From the NCBI GenBank assembly GCA_016735415.1, contig JAERRP010000010.1:1-5118 (forward strand): 5,118 nucleotides of DNA, in the 5' to 3' direction. Within the stretch, counting starts at the first letter, position 1. Each line of letters starts with the position of its first letter. The notes under the pieces are model-generated. The model was not told the origin of the DNA. It was given only the letters and a program-made list of their open reading frames with translations, and searched no databases. The translations under genes and the position numbers were made by a program. This stretch comes from Desulfobacterales bacterium. Lineage in GTDB: Bacteria; Desulfobacterota; Desulfobacteria; Desulfobacterales; UBA5852. Shown here piece by piece: positions 1-5,118 of the stretch.

Positions 1-16
1 ACAGAAAGGATTTCAC

Positions 17-79
17 CCTAGTACCAATGGAGAAACCTATTCCATGGTACAGCATTAGTTATCATGGAGAACTAGGCTC
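17..79. repeat. Small fold-back repeat
   Basis: Two nested dyads are visible. CCTAGT (17-22) pairs with ACTAGG (71-76), and inside it GTACCAATGG (21-30) pairs with CCATGGTAC (42-50) apart from one bulged A; the two left arms share two bases, so both cannot form fully at once. CTAGGCTC (72-79) is also the exact reverse complement of GAGCCTAG at 144-151. Short dyads occur by chance in AT-rich DNA, but the clustering suggests remains of a fold-back repeat. No function is proposed. Confidence 0.3.
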
Positions 80-850
80 ATTTATGAACTTATAATCGTG
101 TCCAACTGTCAAAGTGCTATCACATCTCTCATGCAGTAGCATGGAGCCTAGCCAATGCTTCACCAAGCTTATCTCATCAGTGTAACATTCACACTACTAC
201 AACTTGGATATGTTGCCATGTAAGTCTACCAGGAAATGATCTGTCAGTCGTTCATGCAAAGAGTGTTGTATAATAGAGTGAAATTTACCAACTCACCGTG
301 CCCCAAAATCTGTCACTGAGATCAAATCTGCAGTCAGGAGATCTGTAAAGAAATCACTTAAAAGCTGTGACTTTATACACACTGATCACCACACGTATAT
401 ATCCTGCTTTGGAGTGCCAAAAAGCACTACGAAAGCAAGTACCCTAACATATGCAATATAAAATATACTAGCTCAGCATAAGCCACACCTTCCTGAAGTA
501 CTAGCTGCACAAGAAAAGCTGTAGTGATAACCCCACATTTACTTGTGATCAGGACTCAGACATAAAAGAGTAGCAATATATCAACAGAGTCATTATTCAG
601 ATTAATTTGTTTTCCAAATGACAGCGAGGTTTTATTTGTCAAAATATTTTCGTCTCTTTCTTTTCTTACAATTTTTTTTCACCCAAGTTCGATCCGAAAT
701 TATTATTTTGTTTAGAAAACCCATATTGAATATTAACGATCACTGCCTAAACAAGGATGGGGAACTCAAAATCGTAGAAGCATTACACCAGTATTACTCA
801 GTAAACCTGTATAATGATATTCTGTTGTAGTCCAGTAGAACAAAATTAAA

Positions 851-914
851 ATGTACAAATAATATGAAATTTAATTCCAAATCCTATTTGCACAAAATGT
901 AGCATGTACAAATA
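851..914. repeat. 11-bp direct repeat pair
   Basis: ATGTACAAATA occurs at 851-861 and again at 904-914, starts 53 bases apart, in very AT-rich sequence. It could be chance or a duplication relic. No coding or regulatory role is visible. Confidence 0.25.
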
Positions 915-1280
915 TTTGAGATGTATAGCATTTTAATTAATTAATAGCAACACTTTATCACAAATATTAGACATTTAGGGAGGATGGGTCATTGTGACGG
1001 ATGAGTGCAACATTGTTAATTTATCAAAAAATACAACGAATACCCTATCCATCATAGTTTGCGTGCTGAATATACAGAAACTTGCATTCTTCCACTTATT
1101 CCACAGTTGCTTTTCACACACTTTCCATTTATCACAAATTACTCTTATATTCATGGCTATTATTGTTCGGCAATCTTGGTTGCCCAGTTTGACTAGATAT
1201 TCAAGTTTCGCATTTTTAAAATGTGTGAATAAAGATATTATTATATTATAGGCCTCAGAGAATACGTTATTGTCATGACT

Positions 1281-1316
1281 GGTCTCACACCTTTTGTAAA
1301 GGTTATAAGTGAGACC
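1281..1316. repeat. Perfect-arm hairpin with one bulge
   Basis: GGTCTCAC (1281-1288) is the exact reverse complement of GTGAGACC (1309-1316). Directly inside, ACCTTT (1289-1294) pairs with AAAGGT (1298-1303) around a three-base loop TGT. The result is a 14-bp stem broken only by the five-base bulge TATAA (1304-1308). No T-tract follows that would make it a bacterial terminator, and no gene lies nearby. In the eukaryote-like half it may be part of a fold-back transposable element; this is inference. Confidence 0.45.
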
Positions 1317-1688
1317 TGATGGACTGGTAACCTGTCAAACCATTGCATGTGAGCCTGCCATTTGAACACCTCCCTCTCATTGGTACTCATAAGAGAACAT
1401 GGCAGGAGCATAAGTTTCCATGCCATTTGTCAATGATACTTTGCGACTTTTTCCTGCATATATTTGTTATATAGGTATAATATTGCATATGAGAGTGTTT
1501 CTATTGCAATATTATTACAACTGCACTGGGGGTGGGTAAAAGGTTGCTGATTTTCAGGGTAGTGGAGTTGGGGGATTACCATATTTGACCCTAATGCAAA
1601 GGGAGCATCTTTTATTTACTACAATTCGGCATAAATTGTATTTATTTAATATGCTATATTGTCTAAATAACCACATACACATACCTTG

Positions 1689-1700
1689 GCTTGGCCAAGC
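1689..1700. repeat. 12-bp perfect palindrome
   Basis: GCTTGGCCAAGC is a perfect 12-bp palindrome. It is flanked by ACCTT (1683-1687) and its reverse complement AAGGT (1706-1710), giving a longer, offset dyad. It stands in the AT-rich half without any neighbouring gene, and nothing shows it is functional. Confidence 0.35.
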
Positions 1701-1781
1701 TATCTAAGGTGCACACTGAGATTTAACTATTAAAACTCCATAGAGAGATATATTTGGCTTGTGACGCAGGTGACGATCGCT

Positions 1782-1959
1782 CCGGTTCTAAGGGTTCGCG
1801 CAAAAATAAATTAGCAATTTTCAGCGTTGAGGCGCCCGCCGAGCAAGGCCCGAAAGCGCAGGAATAGCCAGCCTATTCCGAGCTTTTGTAACGCCGCCGG
1901 GCGGGATGCATCGGCGCTTGAAATGTGAAGTTATTTTTTTCGCGAGCCCTAAGGTCCGG
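1782..1959. repeat. 178-bp full-length imperfect palindrome, MITE-like or structured RNA element
   Basis: The whole stretch folds on one axis near base 1870. The outer arms 1782-1809 and 1931-1959 match over 28 positions with 25 pairs (two of them G-U), three mismatches and one bulge; they start CCGG and end in an A/T tract. Further in, CAGCG (1822-1826) pairs with CGCTTG (1915-1920, one bulge), CCCGCC (1835-1840) with GGCGGG (1900-1905), CGAAAGC (1851-1857) with GCTTTTG (1882-1888, one G-U), and GGAATAG (1861-1867) with CTATTCC (1873-1879) around the loop CCAGC. All these pairs share one centre, so this is a single unit. No transposase and no clear target-site duplication are seen. It resembles the dispersed palindromic elements known in other bacteria (Correia-type, ERIC-like) in form only. 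It ends 63 bases before the TPR start codon, so it may also lie in that gene's leader. Confidence 0.75.
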
Positions 1960-2010
1960 TATAGCTGTCCACGGTTGGTGGGGTCGAAATGAAATAACAC
2001 AAACAAGGCT

Positions 2011-2016
2011 GGGAGG
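2011..2016 (+). promoter_or_regulatory. Shine-Dalgarno site of the TPR gene
   Basis: GGGAGG lies six bases before the ATG at 2023. It fixes this ATG as the start and shows that the gene is bacterial. No convincing -35/-10 pair was found between 1960 and 2010; TATAGC at 1960-1965 is a possible -10 without a good -35 partner. Confidence 0.75.
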
Positions 2017-2022
2017 TACATC

Positions 2023-2538
2023 ATGGCCGAACAGATTAAAAATAAAGTGGTTTTCGATCAGGCTGTACAGGCCTTCGTGAACCGTGAATACGAAAAAAGC
2101 ATTACCTTCTTCACCGAGATGGTCGTCGATGATCCGGAGGACGGTCTGGCCTGGGCCAGCCGGGCGGCGGCGCACCTGCGCCTTGAAAATCTGGATGCCG
2201 CCCTGGGGGATATGAACCGGGCGATCGGACTGAACCCCGGGAGGGCCCGTCCTTTTCACCTGCGGGGCTTGATCCATGAAAAGAAGGGCGCGATTGACAA
2301 GGCCCTGGAGGATTTCAGTCGCGCGATTGCCCTCGATCCGGAATACGGGGCGGCCTTTTACAGCCGTTCGGCCCTGTTCGCCAAAATGGGCGACAACGAA
2401 AGGGCTTATGAAGACGCGGAGGTCTTTACGGTCCTGACCGAAAAGAACGTGGCCGAATATGCCAACGAGAACAATATCTGGCGCTCCCACCACCTGACCC
2501 TGGAGGAGGGAGGGATTACCGACCCCATGCACCGATGA
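2023..2538 (+). CDS. Tetratricopeptide-repeat (TPR) protein
   Basis: This 171-residue protein consists almost entirely of TPR helices and presumably acts as a protein-protein interaction scaffold. About four repeats can be placed: residues 8-38 (divergent), 41-72, 75-106 and 109-140. Repeats 2 and 3 are canonical, with the small-residue pattern and the closing AIGLNPG and AIALDPE motifs; repeat 4 (AAFYSRSALFAKMGDNERAY) lacks the usual closing proline. The tail 141-171 is charged and non-repetitive. There is no signal peptide or membrane segment, so it is probably cytoplasmic. The start is the ATG six bases after GGGAGG. It is transcribed toward the ThDP enzyme gene and stands alone in this window, so its partner cannot be inferred. 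The TPR fold assignment is firm; the cellular role is unknown. Confidence 0.9.
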   Translation: MAEQIKNKVVFDQAVQAFVNREYEKSITFFTEMVVDDPEDGLAWASRAAAHLRLENLDAALGDMNRAIGLNPGRARPFHLRGLIHEKKGAIDKALEDFSRAIALDPEYGAAFYSRSALFAKMGDNERAYEDAEVFTVLTEKNVAEYANENNIWRSHHLTLEEGGITDPMHR

Positions 2539-2542
2539 AGTT

Positions 2543-2558
2543 GGCCGGTGGGCCTTTT
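2543..2558 (+). terminator. Weak possible intrinsic terminator after the TPR gene
   Basis: Four bases after the TGA stop (2536-2538), GGCC (2543-2546) and GGCC (2551-2554) form a 4-bp all-GC stem with loop GGTG, followed directly by TTTT (2555-2558). Position and order fit a rho-independent terminator, but the stem and T-run are short. Confidence 0.3.
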
Positions 2559-2563
2559 CGACC

Positions 2564-2621
2564 GTCAGCCGGTTAAACGAAGAATACGCGATTGGCCCTT
2601 CAAGGGGCCAAAACGGCTGAC
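2564..2621. terminator. Two-part dyad between convergent genes, possible bidirectional terminator
   Basis: The outer arms GTCAGCCG (2564-2571) and CGGCTGAC (2614-2621) are exact reverse complements. Inside the right part, TTGGCCC (2592-2598) pairs with GGGCCAA (2605-2611), extended by one T-G pair to a TCAA loop. The structure fills most of the 102-base spacer between the two convergent stop codons, a usual place for shared termination signals. Neither strand has a T-tract after it, so it may act by pausing, as a 3'-end mRNA stabiliser, or not at all. Confidence 0.45.
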
Positions 2622-2640
2622 CGGCCGACGGCAATCCGAT

Positions 2641-4383
2641 TTACATGGAAATGGAGCCTTTGCGGAAATCGGTCTTCCCGATGATGACGTTGATCAGCAC
2701 CGGCCGGCCGGCGGCGGCGGTTTGGCGGGCCGCCGCCAGCACTTCCGGGATGTCCCCGGGACGGGCGGGCTTGAAACCTTTGGCCCCGAAGCCCTCCGCC
2801 ACCGCGTGATAGTCGGTGGGCGCCAGGACCGTGGCCACGTCGTCTTCGAGGTAAGCCACCTGATCGCGGGCAATCTGCGACCAGCCGGCATCGTTGCCCA
2901 CCACGGCAATCACCGGCAGGCCGTGGCGGACAAAGGTGTCGAACTCCACCAGGCTGTAACCGGCCGAACCGTCTCCGTACAGCAGCCAGACCTCCCCGTC
3001 CGGGCGGCACAGTTTCGCGCCGGCAGCAAATCCGGCCCCCACGCCCAGGGTTCCGAAAACGCCGGGGTCCAGCCAGGTCAAGGGGCCCCGCGGCCTCAGG
3101 GTGTAGGCCGCCGAAGCCACGAAATCCCCGCCATCGGCCACCAGAATGGCCCGGTCATCCAGAAATCGGTCGAGGGTCTGCAGAAAATACAGTGGATTGA
3201 TCGCGGCCGTGGTGGCGCCGGCCTGGGCCCTGATTTCCTTCTCGCGCGCCCTTTCCCGCTGCCGGAGAGTGTCGATCCAGCTCTGCCGTTCGGGCTTCGG
3301 GGTGGCCGTGAGGGCGGCCAGTTCGATCAGGAAACGGCCCGGGTCGGCCCGGATGGCCAGCTGGGGAGCACGATTGAGTTTGAGGTCCCGGCGGCTGCGG
3401 TTGATGCCGATCAGGGTGGCACGGCTTGAAATGGCGCGGCCGTAATCCAGGCGAAAATCGCAGGGCATTCCGGCCAGCATGACCGTGTCCGCTTCCTGGA
3501 GCGCTTTTTTGCGGTGATGGCGCATCTGCAGCGGGTGGTCGCGGCCCATGAGACCGCGGGCCATGCCGGTCAGGTAAACGGGGGCGCCGATGCGCTCCAG
3601 ACTTTGGGCCAGGTCCGTCAAACGGGCGGGCGCGAGCACGGCCTGGCTGCCCAGGATCAACACGGGACGCCCACTCTGGTCCAGCCGTTTGGCGGCCTCC
3701 TTGACATTGTCGCTTTCAACAGAGGTGCTTTCCGGGGCCCAGGGGTGAACCGGCATTTCGTCGAAGCTGCAGGCGAACATCCGGTCCACATGACGTTGGA
3801 GGTAGAATTGCAGCATCCGCTGGCGGAAGCCTGCGGCTTCGGGCTTCCCCGACCGGGTCCCGTACCACTCCCTGACCATCGATTCCGGATAGAGCAGATC
3901 GATCGGACATTCCACGAAGACGGGCCCGGGCACGCCGTTGACGGCCGCGCTGAAGGCTTCATCCAGCACCTCGGGAATATCGCAGTTGCGTTTGATGGTG
4001 AAGGCCTGCTTGACCACCGACCCCAGCAGACTGAGCTGCTCGATGTCCTGGAGCGACCCGCGCCCCTTCAGGACGGTGGCGGCCGCCCCGCCCAAGAGCA
4101 CCACCGGCGACTGTGCCTGAGCGGCATTTTTCAGGGCCGTAACCGTATTGGTCACCCCCGGACCGGCGGTCACGACGGCCACCCCGGGCGCCCCCGTCAT
4201 CCGGGCAACGGCGTCAGCGGCAAAGACGGCGTTGACCTCGTGACGCATATCGATCACGCGCAGGCCGCGGCGGCGGGCGGCCGTCAGGATGGGCGAAATA
4301 TGGCCGCCGCAGAGGGTAAACAGGAAAGGAATCCGACGCTCTGCCAGAAAGCGGGCGATCATGTCGCCACCGTGCGGTTCCAT
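2641..4383 (-). CDS. Thiamine-diphosphate-dependent enzyme, ILVBL/2-hydroxyacyl-CoA lyase 2-like
   Basis: This is a complete 580-residue member of the ThDP-dependent acetolactate synthase-like superfamily with the usual three domains. The N-terminal PYR domain (about 5-170) carries the catalytic glutamate, E49 in [12 protein letters not shown], and TAGPGVTNT at 72-80. The central domain (about 225-355) includes [13 protein letters not shown] (272-284). The C-terminal PP domain (about 395-575) has the ThDP/Mg motif from GDG at 470-472 to GND at 496-498. Blocks such as [40 protein letters not shown] and the ending TDFRKGSI match, from memory, animal ILVBL (HACL2), which cleaves 2-hydroxyacyl-CoA to an aldehyde and formyl-CoA. 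True acetolactate synthase is less likely: the motifs fit ILVBL better and no regulatory-subunit gene is adjacent. The substrate of bacterial homologues is unknown to me. No signal peptide is evident, so it is probably cytoplasmic. It lies 14 bases after the deacetylase gene and is likely in its operon. Confidence 0.88.
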   Translation of the reverse strand: MEPHGGDMIARFLAERRIPFLFTLCGGHISPILTAARRRGLRVIDMRHEVNAVFAADAVARMTGAPGVAVVTAGPGVTNTVTALKNAAQAQSPVVLLGGAAATVLKGRGSLQDIEQLSLLGSVVKQAFTIKRNCDIPEVLDEAFSAAVNGVPGPVFVECPIDLLYPESMVREWYGTRSGKPEAAGFRQRMLQFYLQRHVDRMFACSFDEMPVHPWAPESTSVESDNVKEAAKRLDQSGRPVLILGSQAVLAPARLTDLAQSLERIGAPVYLTGMARGLMGRDHPLQMRHHRKKALQEADTVMLAGMPCDFRLDYGRAISSRATLIGINRSRRDLKLNRAPQLAIRADPGRFLIELAALTATPKPERQSWIDTLRQRERAREKEIRAQAGATTAAINPLYFLQTLDRFLDDRAILVADGGDFVASAAYTLRPRGPLTWLDPGVFGTLGVGAGFAAGAKLCRPDGEVWLLYGDGSAGYSLVEFDTFVRHGLPVIAVVGNDAGWSQIARDQVAYLEDDVATVLAPTDYHAVAEGFGAKGFKPARPGDIPEVLAAARQTAAAGRPVLINVIIGKTDFRKGSISM

Positions 4384-4390
4384 AAGGCGA

Positions 4391-4398
4391 TCCTCCTT
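4391..4398 (-). promoter_or_regulatory. Strong Shine-Dalgarno site of the ThDP enzyme gene
   Basis: On the minus strand AAGGAGGA ends seven bases before the ATG at 4383-4381. Its first A is the last base of the deacetylase TGA stop (4400-4398). This fixes the start and suggests translational coupling: ribosomes ending the upstream gene stop on the next ribosome-binding site. Confidence 0.85.
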
Positions 4399-5118
4399 CA
4401 GCTTTCGACGCGGACGAGTTGTGAGACCGATACCAGGGTGACCCGTTTTTTGAGCGTGGGCAATACTTCCCGAAAGATTTCAACGGTCACCGGATAGGGA
4501 TGGCCAATGGCCACGGCCTGGCCGTGTTTGTCCGCTTCCCGCAGAAGTTCCTTGAACTGTTTGCGAATAAAATCCGCCTTCTGAAAATGATCGAGGAAGA
4601 CATCGCGTTCGGCAAACGGCACCTGGAACATGCGGGCCGACGGTCGGCAGACGGTGGCGGCCGTGGAACGGCTGTCCACAAAAAAGAGCCGGCGCTCTTT
4701 CAATATCGAAAAAACCTGGTACATGCGCGTGGATTCGGCGGTAAGCCGGGAGCCCATATGGTTGTTGATGCCTTTGACACCGGGCAGCGCATCCAGGTTG
4801 CGGTTGAGTTGGGCGATCAGCTCGTCCGGGGACATGGACACGAGCAGCGCGCCGGGTCCCGGATCGATGTCCGGATATTCTTCGGGTTCCATGGGCTGAT
4901 GGAGCATGATTTCGTGCCCCCGCTTCCGGATTTCCTTCACAATGCTCTGGCGGAAGGGACTTTCCGGCAGCACCGAGAACGTCAGAGGAACGTCGAGCGC
5001 CAGAAACTGGCGTGCCAGCTTTCGGTCGTACCCGATATCGTCGATAATGATGGCCACCCGGGGCAAGCCCTTGACAGGCTCGGGGACGGGTGCCGGTTTG
5101 GGCGTCCGGCGGGCGATC
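4398..5118 (-). CDS. Divergent polysaccharide deacetylase family protein (YibQ/DUF610), 5' end outside window
   Basis: The reading frame stays open to the window edge, so the N-terminus is missing; 239 residues are visible. The TTG at 5066-5064 is not the likely start, because in-frame coding continues upstream as a Pro-rich linker (IARRTPKPAPVPEPVKG), which in this family normally joins an N-terminal membrane anchor to the catalytic domain. Numbering from that TTG codon, the domain shows AIIIDDIGYD (5-14), LTFSVLPESP (28-37), GHEIMLHQPMEP (50-61), NNHMGSRLT (101-109), FFVDSRSTAAT (128-138) and AIGHPYPVT (186-194). These are family hallmarks, with Asp and His residues placed like the metal ligands of NodB-type deacetylases. 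It is a predicted periplasmic, envelope-associated protein; its substrate is unproven. Relatives often lie beside genes for murein hydrolase activators (EnvC, M23 peptidases) and C-terminal processing proteases, which may be upstream, outside the window. The stop codon touches the next gene's ribosome-binding site. Confidence 0.88.
   Translation of the reverse strand, partial: IARRTPKPAPVPEPVKGLPRVAIIIDDIGYDRKLARQFLALDVPLTFSVLPESPFRQSIVKEIRKRGHEIMLHQPMEPEEYPDIDPGPGALLVSMSPDELIAQLNRNLDALPGVKGINNHMGSRLTAESTRMYQVFSILKERRLFFVDSRSTAATVCRPSARMFQVPFAERDVFLDHFQKADFIRKQFKELLREADKHGQAVAIGHPYPVTVEIFREVLPTLKKRVTLVSVSQLVRVES

Larger units (their letters stand above)
1..1760. other. AT-rich non-coding stretch, eukaryote-like
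   Basis: No gene is supported here. The longest open frames are 70 and 85 codons, have no recognisable domain and have an amino-acid make-up typical of translated AT-rich DNA. Base composition is far from that of the right-hand part: 12 of 60 bases are G or C at 841-900, against 43 of 60 at 3001-3060. The stretch holds scattered short inverted repeats (17-79, 1281-1316, 1689-1700), an 11-bp direct repeat (851-861 and 904-914) and simple AT tracts such as TTAATTAATTAA at 933-944. No tRNA, rRNA or CRISPR pattern was seen. The lack of coding over about 1.75 kb is unusual for a bacterium and typical of animal or other eukaryotic intergenic or intronic DNA. That it comes from a host organism is inference; a decayed bacterial region cannot be excluded. 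Confidence 0.7.

Noticed and set aside
618..830. 70-codon open frame in the AT-rich half
   Set aside because: No ribosome-binding site, no recognisable domain, and composition typical of translated AT-rich non-coding DNA.
994..1251. 85-codon open frame with a GTG start and a GGGAGG ten bases upstream
   Set aside because: The Shine-Dalgarno-like match is probably chance: spacing is long, the protein has no recognisable domain, and the surrounding DNA is not bacterial in character.
1782..1959. Known c-di-GMP (GEMM) riboswitch in the TPR leader
   Set aside because: The conserved GEMM core sequences are not present; the stretch is a single long hairpin.
1821..2024. Minus-strand open frame of 67 codons covering part of the palindromic element
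   Set aside because: It lies across the palindrome and the TPR leader, has no ribosome-binding site that convinces, and its sequence is explained by the repeat.
1873..2634. Minus-strand open frame of 253 codons opposite the TPR gene
   Set aside because: It is antisense to a clear TPR protein with a good start; long antisense frames are common in GC-rich coding DNA, and no domain is recognisable.
2548..3429. Plus-strand open frame of 293 codons opposite the ThDP enzyme
   Set aside because: The residues are rich in G, R, H and P in a way typical of antisense GC-rich DNA; the minus strand carries a complete, motif-supported enzyme.
3514..4497. Plus-strand open frame of 327 codons opposite the ThDP enzyme and the end of the deacetylase
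   Set aside because: It is a shadow of two well-supported minus-strand genes and shows no family motif.
5064..5066. TTG as the start codon of the deacetylase
   Set aside because: The frame is open upstream to the window edge and encodes a Pro-rich linker expected in this family, so the true start lies outside the window.

Overview
The window has two unlike halves. Bases 1 to about 1760 are AT-rich (for example 12 G/C in the 60 bases 841-900), hold no believable bacterial gene, and look like non-coding eukaryotic DNA with many small fold-back repeats. From about 1761 to the end the DNA is GC-rich (43 G/C in the 60 bases 3001-3060) and reads as a compact bacterial genome: intronless genes, good Shine-Dalgarno sites, a 14-base intergenic gap and convergent gene ends. 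Gene content and style suggest a proteobacterium of the Desulfobacterota/deltaproteobacterial kind, but no marker gene fixes this. A metagenomic host-plus-symbiont contig with a misjoin near 1740-1782 is the simplest reading; real lateral transfer is possible but less likely.

Layout: 1-1760, AT-rich non-coding DNA. 1782-1959, a 178-bp element that folds end to end into one long imperfect hairpin, lying right at the composition boundary. 2023-2538 (+), a small all-TPR protein. 2539-2640, a convergent intergenic spacer with two dyads. 2641-4383 (-), a thiamine-diphosphate enzyme whose motifs match the ILVBL/2-hydroxyacyl-CoA lyase 2 branch rather than true acetolactate synthase. 4398 to the window edge (-), a divergent polysaccharide deacetylase (YibQ/DUF610 family), with its N-terminus cut off by the window end.

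The deacetylase and the ThDP enzyme are on the same strand, 14 bases apart, with the downstream Shine-Dalgarno touching the upstream stop codon, so they are probably co-transcribed and translationally coupled. No functional link between the two is evident from family knowledge. The TPR gene is transcribed toward them and is probably a separate unit. The least explained feature is the 178-bp palindromic element; the most notable protein is the ILVBL-like enzyme.
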